Positions 1 to 8,260 of a stretch of DNA of 64,000 bases are shown here, one piece after another (positions within the stretch are counted from its first letter, which is position 1; each line of letters starts with the position of its first letter). This DNA comes from Streptomyces sp. NBC_00464 (lineage in GTDB: Bacteria > Actinomycetota > Actinomycetes > Streptomycetales > Streptomycetaceae), in NCBI RefSeq assembly GCF_036013915.1, contig NZ_CP107899.1, forward strand, positions 4,092,001-4,156,000. Direction: 5' to 3'. A program made the position numbers and the translations under genes. A model generated the notes under the pieces. The model did not search any database. It was not told the DNA's origin and saw only the letters and a program-made list of their open reading frames with translations.

Positions 1-784
1 CATCGTCGCCGCCAAGTACGACATCACGGTCGCGCTGCACACCGACCACTGCCCCAAGGACAAGCTGGACACCTACGTCCGTCCGCTGATCGACATCTCC
101 GCGGAGCGCGTCGCCAAGGGTCTGAACCCGCTGTTCCAGTCCCACATGTGGGACGGCTCGGCCGAGACGCTGGCCGACAACCTGGCCATCGGCCAGGAGC
201 TGCTGGCCAAGGCCGCCGCCGCCAAGATCATCCTTGAGGTCGAGATCACCCCGACCGGTGGCGAGGAGGACGGCGTCACGCACGAGATCAACGACGAGCT
301 CTACACGACCGTCGACGACGCGCTGCGTACCGCCGAGGCGCTCGGTCTGGGCGAGAAGGGCCGCTACCTGCTGGCCGCGTCCTTCGGCAACGTGCACGGC
401 GTCTACAAGCCGGGCAACGTCGTCCTGCGTCCCGAGCTCCTCAAGGACCTCCAGGAGGGCGTCGGCGCCAAGTACGGCAAGACGTCCCCGTTCGACTTCG
501 TCTTCCACGGCGGCTCCGGTTCCACCGCGGAGGAGATCGCCACCGCGCTGGAGAACGGCGTCGTGAAGATGAACCTCGACACCGACACCCAGTACGCCTT
601 CACCCGCCCGGTCGCGGACCACATGTTCCGCAACTACGACGGTGTGCTGAAGGTCGACGGTGAGGTCGGCAACAAGAAGGTCTACGACCCGCGCACCTGG
701 GGCAAGTCCGCCGAGGCGGGCATGGCCAAGCGCGTCACGGAGGCCTGCGCCAACCTGCGGTCCACCGGCACCAAGCTGAAGTAA
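1..784 (+). CDS. fba: Class II fructose-bisphosphate aldolase (5' end cut by window)
   Basis: Glycolytic/gluconeogenic enzyme that interconverts fructose-1,6-bisphosphate with DHAP and glyceraldehyde-3-phosphate, using a zinc ion; cytosolic. The reading frame is open from base 2, so the N-terminal third is missing. Class II signatures seen are ALHTDHCPK (catalytic Asp and a zinc His), the Glu-rich GGEEDGV segment, NVHGVYKPGN (zinc His), FHGGSGS and NLDTDTQYAFTRP, which binds the substrate phosphate. The gene ends in TAA and is followed 23 bp later by a strong hairpin, so it probably forms its own transcript end. Family assignment is secure; only the start is unseen. Confidence 0.97.
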   Translation, partial: IVAAKYDITVALHTDHCPKDKLDTYVRPLIDISAERVAKGLNPLFQSHMWDGSAETLADNLAIGQELLAKAAAAKIILEVEITPTGGEEDGVTHEINDELYTTVDDALRTAEALGLGEKGRYLLAASFGNVHGVYKPGNVVLRPELLKDLQEGVGAKYGKTSPFDFVFHGGSGSTAEEIATALENGVVKMNLDTDTQYAFTRPVADHMFRNYDGVLKVDGEVGNKKVYDPRTWGKSAEAGMAKRVTEACANLRSTGTKLK

Positions 785-807
785 GTCCGTCCGTACGGAT
801 GTCTGCG

Positions 808-840
808 TGGGCCCGGTAACCCCTTGGGGTGCCGGGCCCA
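808..840. terminator. Rho-independent-type hairpin after fba
   Basis: Arms TGGGCCCGG (808-816) and CCGGGCCCA (832-840) pair perfectly, and an inner ACCCC/GGGGT stem extends the structure. It lies between the aldolase stop and the next start. As usual in Streptomyces there is no long T tract. Confidence 0.75.
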
Positions 841-883
841 TGGCATGTCCGTACCCGGCAGCAATGATGTGAGGGAAACAGCT

Positions 884-2050
884 GTGAGCACGTCCTACGA
901 CTTCGACACCGTCATCGACCGGCGCGGCACCTGGAGTGTGCAGTGGGACGGTGTCGCGGACCGGTTCGGTGTGGACGGCCTGCTGCCGTTCACCATCTCG
1001 GACATGGACTTCGAGACGGCCCCCGAGGTGTTGGCGGCCCTGCGGGACCGGCTCGATCACGGCGTCTTCGGCTACACGGACTGGCGGCTGGGCGACTTCC
1101 GCCCGGCGATCGCCCACTGGTACGCGACGCGGTACGACACCACGATCGACACCGGCCGGCTGGTGTACGGGCCTTCGGTGCTCAGCCAGTTGTCGCAGCT
1201 GCTCCAGATGTGGACGGTCGAGGGGGACGGCGTGGTCGTCCACACCCCGACGTACGACGGCTTCCGCAAGGCGGTCACCGGGCTCGGCCGCGAGCTGCGG
1301 GGCGTGGGGCTGGGGGACACGGCCGCGCTGGAGCGGGAGCTCGCGCGGGAGGACAGCAAGGTCCTCGTGGTCTGTTCGCCGCACAATCCGTCGGGGCGGG
1401 TGTGGACGGAGGCGGAGCTCGCCGAGATGGCCTCGCTCGCGGCACGGCACGGGGTCGCCGTGATCAGCGACGAGATCCACGCGGACTTCGTGCACGACGG
1501 GCGCCCGCACGTGCCGTGGACGCGGGTGGGGGGTGACGGGCGCTGGGCGCTCATCACCTCGGCCTCGAAGGCGTTCAATTTTCCGGCGCTGACCGGTTCG
1601 TACGGGCTCATCGGCCGCGCGGAGGACCGGACGGAGTACCTGCGCCGGATGGAGACCGCGGAGGGCCTCGCCTCGCCGGCGGTCCTCTCGCTGACCGCGC
1701 ACATCGCCGCGTACCGGGACGGCGCGGCGTGGCTGGACGCCGTGCGCGAGTATGTCGCCGGGAACCTGGCACTGGTCGCGGAGCGGCTGAACGCGGCGTT
1801 CCCCGCTCTGGAGTGGGAGCCGCCGCAGGCCGGGTACCTGGCCTGGATCGATCTGCGGCGGGCGGGTGTCGAGGACGACGAGGCGCTTCAGCGCGTGCTG
1901 GTCGAGCGGGAACGCGTCGCGGTGATGCCGGGGAGCGTGTACGGGGCGGAGGGCTTCGTACGGCTGAACGTGGGGTGTGCGCGGAGCAAGGTGGAGGCGG
2001 GGGTGGCGGCGCTGATCCGGGGGGTGGAGGCGGTGCGGGGGGCCGCGTAG
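884..2050 (+). CDS. PatB/MalY-type aminotransferase (probable cystathionine beta-lyase)
   Basis: Fold-type I PLP enzyme of 388 residues. It has the PatB/MalY arrangement: an N-terminal DFDTVIDRRGTWSVQWD segment, a substrate loop ISDMDFETAP, the cofactor motif CSPHNPSGRVW, SDEIHADF (Asp to the PLP pyridine nitrogen) and the lysine motif ITSASKAFNF. Members usually cleave C-S bonds of cystathionine or related thioethers, and some act as aminotransferases. GTG at 884 is chosen because GAGGG lies upstream at normal spacing (871-875). An ATG at 824 in the same frame lies inside the preceding terminator hairpin and has no ribosome site. The exact substrate cannot be read from sequence. Confidence 0.88.
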   Translation: MSTSYDFDTVIDRRGTWSVQWDGVADRFGVDGLLPFTISDMDFETAPEVLAALRDRLDHGVFGYTDWRLGDFRPAIAHWYATRYDTTIDTGRLVYGPSVLSQLSQLLQMWTVEGDGVVVHTPTYDGFRKAVTGLGRELRGVGLGDTAALERELAREDSKVLVVCSPHNPSGRVWTEAELAEMASLAARHGVAVISDEIHADFVHDGRPHVPWTRVGGDGRWALITSASKAFNFPALTGSYGLIGRAEDRTEYLRRMETAEGLASPAVLSLTAHIAAYRDGAAWLDAVREYVAGNLALVAERLNAAFPALEWEPPQAGYLAWIDLRRAGVEDDEALQRVLVERERVAVMPGSVYGAEGFVRLNVGCARSKVEAGVAALIRGVEAVRGAA

Positions 2051-2083
2051 CGGCCGTGCGGGGGAGGGCACGCGGGGCGTTTC

Positions 2084-2132
2084 GGGGGCGCTGCCCCCGG
2101 GCCCCCGCTCCTCAATCGCCGGAGGGGCTTTA
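2084..2132. repeat. Streptomyces-type intergenic GC-rich repeat
   Basis: GGGGGC-gct-GCCCCC hairpin (2084-2098), followed by CCCGCTCC...GGAGGGGC, which can form a second stem. I recognise this 'GGGGGCGCTGCCCCCGG...CTCCTCAA..CGCCGGAGGGGCT' pattern as a common dispersed intergenic element of Streptomyces chromosomes. Here it lies downstream of the PatB-like gene and may act as its terminator. Confidence 0.6.
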
Positions 2133-2227
2133 TTTGCCGGGCTGGTGCCAATTTGCCGAGCTGGGGCCTATGTGCCCACCCGCGGCTTGAACGCGCCCGA
2201 GGGGCTTGAGTTTGCGATGCTGAGGCC

Positions 2228-3736
2228 ATGGCGGAGAGCTCAGCAGGTCCCACCGGCATCCGTGTCGCCTCCCCCACCGGCCGCTGGGTCGTCCTCACGA
2301 CCGTGCTCGGGTCGAGCATGGCCATGCTCGACTCCACCGTCATCAACGTCGCCCTGCCCCGCATCGGCGAGGACCTCGGCACCGGCCTGGCCGCCCTCCA
2401 GTGGACCGTCAACGCCTACATGCTGACCCTGGCCGGGCTGATCCTCCTCGGGGGAGCGCTCGGCGACCGGTACGGGCGGCGGCGGGTCTTCGTCGTCGGC
2501 GTCGTGTGGTTCGCCGTCGCCTCGCTGCTCTGCGGCATCGCGCCGAACGCCGACGTGCTCATCGCCGCCCGTGCCCTCCAGGGCGTCGGCGGCGCCCTGC
2601 TCACCCCCGGGTCGCTGGCCCTGATCCAGGCGAGCTTCCATCCGGACGACCGGGCCCGTGCGGTCGGGCTGTGGTCGGGGCTCGGCGGGGTCGGCGCCGC
2701 CGTCGGGCCGTTCGTCGGCGGCTGGCTCGTCGACGGGCCCGGCTGGCGGTGGGTGTTCCTGCTCAACCTGCCGCTCGCCGCGATCTGTGTGCCCGTCGCC
2801 CTGCGCCACGTACCGGAGTCCCGGGACCCGAACCAGCACGGCCGCTTCGATGTCCTGGGGGCGGTCCTCGGGGCCCTGGCGCTCGCGCTGGTGACGTACG
2901 CGCTGATCGAGGCGCCGGGGCACGGCGCGTCCCCTGCGGTGATCGGGGCGGCGGTGGGCGGGGTGCTGCTCGGCGCCGCGTTCGTCCAGGTCGAGCGGCG
3001 GCGGCCGGACCCCATGCTGCCGCCGTCGGTGTTCGCGTCCCGGCAGTTCACCGCCGTCAACCTCGTCACCCTCTGCGTCTACGCGGCGCTCGGCGGATTC
3101 TTCTTCCTCTCCGCCATCCAGCTCCAGGTCGTGGCGGGGTACTCCGCGCTCGGCGCGGGTACCGCCCTGCTGCCCACCACCGTCCTGATGCTGCTGTTCT
3201 CGGCCCGGTCCGGCGAGCTGGGCCGGCGGATCGGGCCGCGTATTCCGCTCACCGTCGGTCCGCTGACCGCCGCCGCCGGAATGCTGCTGATGCTGCGCGT
3301 GGGACCGGGGTCCGACACCGTGACCGGATACCTCACCGACGTACTCCCCGCCGTCGCCGTCCTCGGCGTCGGCCTGGTCACCCTCGTGGCACCCCTCACC
3401 GCGACGGTCCTGGCCTCCGTGGACACCACCCGGGCCGGCCTCGCCAGCGGGATCAACAACGCCGCGGCCCGCGCTGCCGGGCTGATCGCGGTGGCCGCCC
3501 TGCCCCTGCTCGCCGGGATGGGGCCGGAGGCCTACCGGGACGCCGGGGAGTTCGCCGCGACCTTCCGGCGGGCCATGCCGATGTGCGCCGGGCTGCTGGT
3601 GCTCGGCGCCCTCATCGCCTGGGCGACCGTCCGTACGCCGCCGGCCGCCGTGCAGGAGACCGCGCAGCCGGAGTGCACGGTGAACTGCGGCGTCACGAGC
3701 CCCCCGCTCGAACCCGCACCGGAAACCGGCCGGTAG
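2228..3736 (+). CDS. MFS drug exporter, DHA2 (14-TM) family
   Basis: Integral membrane proton antiporter of 502 residues. It has the DHA2 length and hydrophobicity profile of about 14 helices. The first helix carries TTVLGSSMAMLDSTVINVALP, motif A appears as GDRYGRRR after helix 2, and ALQGVGGALLTPGSLALI forms helix 4. These features point to export of small hydrophobic or cationic compounds. The C-terminal tail after about residue 470 is hydrophilic. ATG at 2228 has a GAGG-like site just upstream. No regulator is adjacent, so the substrate is unknown. Confidence 0.88.
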   Translation: MAESSAGPTGIRVASPTGRWVVLTTVLGSSMAMLDSTVINVALPRIGEDLGTGLAALQWTVNAYMLTLAGLILLGGALGDRYGRRRVFVVGVVWFAVASLLCGIAPNADVLIAARALQGVGGALLTPGSLALIQASFHPDDRARAVGLWSGLGGVGAAVGPFVGGWLVDGPGWRWVFLLNLPLAAICVPVALRHVPESRDPNQHGRFDVLGAVLGALALALVTYALIEAPGHGASPAVIGAAVGGVLLGAAFVQVERRRPDPMLPPSVFASRQFTAVNLVTLCVYAALGGFFFLSAIQLQVVAGYSALGAGTALLPTTVLMLLFSARSGELGRRIGPRIPLTVGPLTAAAGMLLMLRVGPGSDTVTGYLTDVLPAVAVLGVGLVTLVAPLTATVLASVDTTRAGLASGINNAAARAAGLIAVAALPLLAGMGPEAYRDAGEFAATFRRAMPMCAGLLVLGALIAWATVRTPPAAVQETAQPECTVNCGVTSPPLEPAPETGR

Positions 3737-3807
3737 CGGCGGCGTCTTCGCGTCCATTGCGCGCACCTGGTGCCCGGGCGGGCCCGGTGCCAGGCACACT
3801 TGAACCC

Positions 3808-4221
3808 ATGTCGATCCACGAGAACCTGCTCGGGGGCCCTGCCCCGACCCACCTGCCCGACGACCCGGAGCCGCGCGAGATGCTGGCCGCCGGCACCGCG
3901 CCCGCCGATGTCGCGGCGAAGTACCCGACCTCCTCGCTCGCCTGGGCACAGCTCGCCGACGAGGCGTTCGAGGGCGGCCGGGTCATCGAGTCGTACGCCT
4001 ACGCCCGCACCGGCTACCACCGCGGCCTGGACGCCCTGCGCCGGGCCGGCTGGAAGGGGCACGGCCCCGTACCGTTCGAGCACGAGCCGAACCGCGGCTT
4101 CCTGCGGGCCCTGCACGCCCTCGCGCGTGCCGCGCAGTCGATCGGCGAGCAGGAGGAGTACGAGCGCTGCTCGTCGTTCCTCCGCGACTCCTCGCCGACC
4201 GCCGCCCAGACGCTCGGCTAG
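3808..4221 (+). CDS. DUF3151 family protein
   Basis: Protein of 137 residues. I recognise the actinobacterial DUF3151 family from the opening SIHENLLGGP, the AAKYPTSSLAWAQLADEAFE segment and the central YAYARTGYHRGLDALRRAGWKG motif, whose helical pairs resemble tetratricopeptide-like repeats. No enzymatic residues or membrane segments are visible and the function is unknown. ATG at 3808 was taken because the conserved N-terminus begins there. The upstream in-frame extension reads as low-complexity non-coding sequence. Confidence 0.85.
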   Translation: MSIHENLLGGPAPTHLPDDPEPREMLAAGTAPADVAAKYPTSSLAWAQLADEAFEGGRVIESYAYARTGYHRGLDALRRAGWKGHGPVPFEHEPNRGFLRALHALARAAQSIGEQEEYERCSSFLRDSSPTAAQTLG

Positions 4222-4244
4222 AGCCCCTCGGCCGGATCATGCCG

Positions 4245-4275
4245 GGCCCCGTGGACGATCACCGTCCGCGGGGCC
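4245..4275. terminator. Hairpin after the DUF3151 gene
   Basis: GGCCCCG (4245-4251) pairs with CGGGGCC (4269-4275), and GACG/CGTC extends the stem inward across one G-T wobble. It lies 23 bp past the stop codon. Confidence 0.65.
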
Positions 4276-4299
4276 TCTGCCGTTCCAGGGAGAGGTCGT

Positions 4300-4305
4300 T
4301 AGGAT
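4300..4305 (+). promoter_or_regulatory. Possible -10 box of the kynurenine operon
   Basis: TAGGAT is a good vegetative -10 hexamer. It lies 80 bp upstream of the tryptophan dioxygenase start and just past the preceding terminator. The -35 region is poor (CTGCCG at 17 bp), so an activator may be needed. Inferred from the sequence only. Confidence 0.35.
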
Positions 4306-4384
4306 GCGGGCAGGGGACCGGAGCTCCACCACCTCACCGGTGGGGGCGGACCGCTACCCGGAAGCTCGTGTCGAGGAGACAGCG

Positions 4385-5233
4385 ATGTCGACGATTCACC
4401 CCGACCCCGAAGCCACCGGTGCGCAGACCCCGCACCTCGACTTCGCGGGAACGACTCCGTACGAGGACTATGTCCAGGCGGATGTCCTGACCCACCTCCA
4501 GCACCTCCGCTCGGACGACCCCGGCGAGATGGTCTTCCTGGTCACCACCCAGGTCATGGAGCTGTGGTTCACCGTCATCGTCCATGAGTGGGAGACCGCG
4601 GCACACGCCCTGCGCCAGGACCGGCTGAGCGTCGCACGCGACGCGCTGAAGCGGTCCGTGCGGGAGCTGGAGGCGCTCAACGCGTCCTGGACGCCGCTCG
4701 CCCAGCTCACCCCCGCCCAGTTCAACTCCTACCGGTCCGCGCTCGGCGAGGGCTCCGGTTTCCAGTCGGCGATGTACCGGCGGATGGAGTTCCTGCTCGG
4801 CGACAAGTCCGCCTCCATGCTCGTGCCGCACCGGGGTGCGCCCCGCGTCCACGCCGAACTGGAGAAGGCACTGGCCGAGCCGGGTCTGTACGACGAGACG
4901 CTCGCCCTCCTCGCCCGGCGCGGCCACGCCGTGCCCGAGGCCGTGCTCGGCCGCGACCTCACGCGGAAGTACGAGCCGTCGCCCGAGGTCGAGGCGGTCT
5001 GGGCGGAGATATACGCCAACCCGGACCAGCACGACGAGCTGGTCCGCCTCGGCGAGGCGCTCACCGACGTCGGCGAGCTCGTGTGGCGCTGGCGCAACGA
5101 TCACCTCGTCGCGACCCGGCGGGCCATGGGATCCAAGACCGGGACGGGCGGTTCCGCCGGGGTCGCCTGGCTGGAGAAGCGCGCCACGAAGAACGTGTTC
5201 CCCGAGCTCTGGACGGCCCGCAGCCATGTCTGA
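4385..5233 (+). CDS. kynA: Tryptophan 2,3-dioxygenase
   Basis: Heme enzyme of 282 residues that opens the indole ring of tryptophan to N-formylkynurenine; cytosolic. Family hallmarks seen are PYEDYVQADVLTHLQ near the N-terminus, EMVFLVTTQVMELWFTVIVHE (helices lining the heme), FNSYRSALGEGSGFQS (substrate site) and the C-terminal WRNDHLVATRRAMGSKTGTGGSAG. The histidine in RNDHLVA is the proximal heme ligand position. ATG at 4385 is preceded by GAGGAG. The gene overlaps kynureninase by 8 bp, so the two are translated together. Confidence 0.96.
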   Translation: MSTIHPDPEATGAQTPHLDFAGTTPYEDYVQADVLTHLQHLRSDDPGEMVFLVTTQVMELWFTVIVHEWETAAHALRQDRLSVARDALKRSVRELEALNASWTPLAQLTPAQFNSYRSALGEGSGFQSAMYRRMEFLLGDKSASMLVPHRGAPRVHAELEKALAEPGLYDETLALLARRGHAVPEAVLGRDLTRKYEPSPEVEAVWAEIYANPDQHDELVRLGEALTDVGELVWRWRNDHLVATRRAMGSKTGTGGSAGVAWLEKRATKNVFPELWTARSHV

Positions 5234-6431
5234 CCTTCAGGAGCGCGCACAGGCGCTCGACGCAGCGGACGAACTGGCACCCCTGCGGAAGCTGTTCACC
5301 CTCGACGACACCGTCTACCTGGACGGCAACTCGCTCGGCGCGCTGCCCCGCCATGTGCCCGCCCGGCTGCAGGAGGTCCTCACCCGCGAGTGGGGCGAGC
5401 TGCGCATCCGGTCCTGGGACGAGAGCGGCTGGTGGACCGCGCCGGAGCGGATCGGCGACCGCATCGCGCCGATCGTCGGGGCGGGCGCCGGACAGATCGT
5501 CGTCGGCGACTCGACGAGCGTGAACGTCTTCAAGGCCGTCGTCGCCGCGACCCGGCTGGCCCCCGAGGGCCGCGACGAGATCCTGGTCGACGCCGCCACG
5601 TTCCCCACCGACGGGTACATCGCCACGTCGGCGGCCCGGATGACCGGTCACCGGATCGTCCCGGTCGCCCCCGCCGACGTGCCGGACGCGCTCGGCCCGC
5701 GTACCGCCGCCGTGCTGCTCAACCACGTCGACTACCGCTCCGGCCGGCTCCACGACCTGCCCGGACTCACCGCAGCCGTGCACAACGCGGGCGCGGTCGC
5801 CGTCTGGGACCTGTGCCACAGCGCGGGCGCGCTGCCCGTCGGCCTGGACGAGCACGGGGTGGACCTGGCGGTCGGCTGCACGTACAAGTACCTCAACGGC
5901 GGCCCCGGTTCGCCCGCGTACCTGTACGTCGCCGAGCGCCATCAGGCGGCCTTCGACTCGCCCCTGCCCGGGTGGACGTCGCACGCCGACCCGTTCGCGA
6001 TGACGCCCGGGTACGCCCCCGCCGACGGTGCCGTACGCGGCCGGGTCGGGACGCCCGACATCCTGTCCATGCTGGCGCTGGAGGCGTCCCTCGACGTCTG
6101 GGACGGGGTCGGGATCGAGGCGGTCCGGGCCAAGTCCCTGGCGCTGACGGACTTCTTCCTGGAATGCGTCGACGCGTACGCCCCCGCGGGCCGGGTCACC
6201 TCGGCCACCCCGGCCGCCCACGCGGAACGCGGCAGCCAGGTCGCGCTGCGGTGCGAGGACGCCGAACCCGTGATGGGTGCACTCATCCCGCGCGGTGTCG
6301 TCGGGGACCTTCGGCGGCCGGATGTGCTGCGGTTCGGCTTCACACCGCTGTACGTCGGTTTCGCCGACGCGGAACGTGCGGCGCGGGTCCTCGCGGACGT
6401 GTTGACCGGTACGGCCGCTCCGGCGGCGTAG
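5226..6431 (+). CDS. kynU: Kynureninase
   Basis: PLP enzyme of 401 residues that cleaves kynurenine to anthranilate and alanine. Motifs are FTLDDTVYLDGNSLGALP at the N-terminus, GDSTSVNVFK (phosphate loop), WDLCHSAGALPV (Asp to PLP), and GCTYKYLNGGPGSPAY, which holds the Schiff-base lysine. Length fits bacterial kynureninases. It starts inside the end of the tryptophan dioxygenase gene and is followed by a perfect terminator. The operon therefore encodes steps one and three from tryptophan to anthranilate; the formamidase step is not in the same transcript. Confidence 0.96.
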   Translation: MSDLQERAQALDAADELAPLRKLFTLDDTVYLDGNSLGALPRHVPARLQEVLTREWGELRIRSWDESGWWTAPERIGDRIAPIVGAGAGQIVVGDSTSVNVFKAVVAATRLAPEGRDEILVDAATFPTDGYIATSAARMTGHRIVPVAPADVPDALGPRTAAVLLNHVDYRSGRLHDLPGLTAAVHNAGAVAVWDLCHSAGALPVGLDEHGVDLAVGCTYKYLNGGPGSPAYLYVAERHQAAFDSPLPGWTSHADPFAMTPGYAPADGAVRGRVGTPDILSMLALEASLDVWDGVGIEAVRAKSLALTDFFLECVDAYAPAGRVTSATPAAHAERGSQVALRCEDAEPVMGALIPRGVVGDLRRPDVLRFGFTPLYVGFADAERAARVLADVLTGTAAPAA

Positions 6432-6437
6432 GCTGCC

Positions 6438-6481
6438 GGGTCCGTCCGGCGACCGGCTCGCCCCGGTCGCCGGACGGACCC
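6438..6481. terminator. Strong terminator of the kynAU operon
   Basis: Perfect 19-bp arms at 6438-6456 and 6463-6481 with a 6-nt loop (CTCGCC), starting 7 bp past the kynureninase stop. Confidence 0.85.
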
Positions 6482-6545
6482 CTGTCCTGCCGAGAGGGCG
6501 ACAGAATGGGTGCAACGACAGCCGACGGGCAGGGAGTCGCGCCAG

Positions 6546-7178
6546 ATGCTTTTCGATATCGGCGGCGACGGCGACGACGGGCGCGACCGCTCCCGCCACA
6601 TCCGGGCCTCGCGCGAGGTCCTCGCCGACGTGGTGAACCGTCCGGAGGACCTCCGGGCACTGTGCGACATCGGCTTTCCGCAGCGCCCCTTCTACCTGGC
6701 CCCCGTCCTTGTCGCGGACGGCTGTGCGGTCGAGGCGGGCCGCCCGATCGTGGACCTCGATGACGAGGTGGTGATCATCGAGGAGGAGTTCGGCAACATC
6801 CTGCTCTTCGGCGCGGTTCAGGGCTGGTACCTCTTCCTCGGCCTCGACGACGGCACGGTGCACGCCATCCCCGACGAGCTGGAGCTCTTCGACGGGGACC
6901 TGCGCCCGGTCCACACGGACCTCTCCTCGCTCCGCCACCTGCTGGAACTGCTGCACCGGCGCGTGCTGAAGGTGGACCGCGAGCGCACCGGCGGCGACCG
7001 GAGCGCGCCTTACGCCGAGCTCGACCGCTTCGCCGACGGAATCCAGGCCGAGTTCGCACGTGTCGACCCGGTTGCCTTCTCCGAGGAGGAGTCCAGAGAG
7101 AGCCCCTGGGTCTACTTCTTCGGTGACCTCCGGGGCGGTCTGTACGGCACGTACTACTCCCGGCCCGGTCGGCCCTGA
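6546..7178 (+). CDS. Uncharacterised acidic protein, possibly SUKH-like
   Basis: Protein of 210 residues that I do not recognise with certainty. It is acidic and soluble, without a signal peptide. The middle reads GNILLFGAVQGWYLFLGLDDGTVHAIPDE then an LFDGDLRPVHTDLSSLRHLLELL helix. This strand-turn-strand-helix layout resembles SUKH immunity proteins (SUKH-4 type). The C-terminus has FFGDLRGGLYGTYYS. No toxin gene is adjacent, so an immunity role would be unusual. ATG at 6546 is preferred over an in-frame ATG at 6510. It lies between the kynAU operon and the alpha/beta hydrolase gene. Confidence 0.6.
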   Translation: MLFDIGGDGDDGRDRSRHIRASREVLADVVNRPEDLRALCDIGFPQRPFYLAPVLVADGCAVEAGRPIVDLDDEVVIIEEEFGNILLFGAVQGWYLFLGLDDGTVHAIPDELELFDGDLRPVHTDLSSLRHLLELLHRRVLKVDRERTGGDRSAPYAELDRFADGIQAEFARVDPVAFSEEESRESPWVYFFGDLRGGLYGTYYSRPGRP

Positions 7179-7276
7179 CGCCGGATCACCTGCCGCGGCG
7201 AAGAGGACGCCTCCGTACTGATACCGTCCCCGCAGGTCAAGCCAGTTGGGCATGTCACAGGGACGGTTGGAGCAGC

Positions 7277-8152
7277 ATGTCGGATTCTGCCGCGCGTGAT
7301 CAGGACGCAGCCGAGACCGAGGCGGCGTTCTCGCATCCGGTGGTCGCCCCCGATGTTTCCGCCGCCTACGGCAGCCACCCGGACCAGGTGATCGACTTCT
7401 ACGCCCCGCGCGACGGGCGCGCCGGTGCGCCCGTCGTGGTCGTCCTGCACGGCGGGGCGTGGCGGGCACCTTACGACCGGCTCCACATGTCGCCGTTCGC
7501 GGACTTCCTGGCCAGGCGCGGCTTCGCCGTCGCCAGCGTCGAGTACCGGCGCGGCAGCGAGCTCCCGCAGCAGCGGGGCTCCGGCCCCGTCGCGGGCCGC
7601 TGGCCGGAGACCTTCGACGACGTCGCGGCGGCGATGGACGCGCTGCCGGAGCTGCTGGCGCGGCACATGCCCGCGGCGGACGCCCGCCGGATCGTCGTCA
7701 CCGGGCACTCCGCGGGCGGGCAGCTGGCTCTGTGGGCCGGCGCCCGGCACGTCCTGCCGGAGGGTTCGCCGTGGCGGCTGCCGCGCCCGCCCGCGCTGCG
7801 CGGTGTGGTGGCCCTGGCCCCGATCGCGGACTTCGCCTCGGCTGTCGCCCTGGACGTGTGCTCGGGCGCGATCGGGCAGTTCCTCGGGCGGGAGGAGGAC
7901 TTCGCCGAACGCGGTGCGCAGGCCGACCCGGCGCTGCTGCTGCCCACCGGCATCGCGACCGCGGTCGTGCAGGGCACCACCGACCTCACCGTCCCGCAGG
8001 CCGTCTCGGAGGCGTTCGTCGACGCGGCGGCGAAGGAGGGCGAGATGGTGGGGCTGACGCTGCTGCCGGGCGTCGGACACTTCCCGCTGATCGATCCGAC
8101 GGCCGACGCCTGCGCCGTGGTCGCCGAGGAGATCGCCCAGCTGGCCTGGTGA
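7277..8152 (+). CDS. Alpha/beta hydrolase, probable kynurenine formamidase
   Basis: Hydrolase of 291 residues. The oxyanion motif HGGAW lies near residue 58 and the nucleophile elbow GHSAGG near residue 150. A conserved Asp in TTDLTVP and a His in GVGHFPLID would complete the triad. The HGGxW form is typical of arylformamidases and BDLF-type esterases. Lying 0.85 kb from tryptophan dioxygenase and kynureninase on the same strand, the most economical assignment is N-formylkynurenine hydrolysis, completing tryptophan to anthranilate. It could instead be a general carboxylesterase; sequence alone does not decide. Confidence 0.72.
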   Translation: MSDSAARDQDAAETEAAFSHPVVAPDVSAAYGSHPDQVIDFYAPRDGRAGAPVVVVLHGGAWRAPYDRLHMSPFADFLARRGFAVASVEYRRGSELPQQRGSGPVAGRWPETFDDVAAAMDALPELLARHMPAADARRIVVTGHSAGGQLALWAGARHVLPEGSPWRLPRPPALRGVVALAPIADFASAVALDVCSGAIGQFLGREEDFAERGAQADPALLLPTGIATAVVQGTTDLTVPQAVSEAFVDAAAKEGEMVGLTLLPGVGHFPLIDPTADACAVVAEEIAQLAW

Positions 8153-8248
8153 AACCCGCGGGCCGGCAGATCCGGGGACCCGGGTAGTACTTGCGACGGA
8201 CGGCTGAGGATCCGTATCGGTGCTGACGACCCGGGACGCCGCGCCCCC

Positions 8249-8254
8249 TACCGT
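8249..8254 (+). promoter_or_regulatory. -10 box for a leaderless sensor-kinase transcript
   Basis: TACCGT ends 6 bp before the GTG start at 8261. Transcription would therefore begin at or beside the start codon. No Shine-Dalgarno sequence is visible upstream, which supports leaderless translation. Confidence 0.45.
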
Positions 8255-8260
8255 GGAAAC

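Noticed and set aside
2240..3949. 569-codon minus-strand frame under the MFS gene
   Set aside because: Typical antisense open frame of high-GC DNA; composition (Arg/Gly/Asp/Gln-rich) is not protein-like, while the plus strand has clear MFS motifs.
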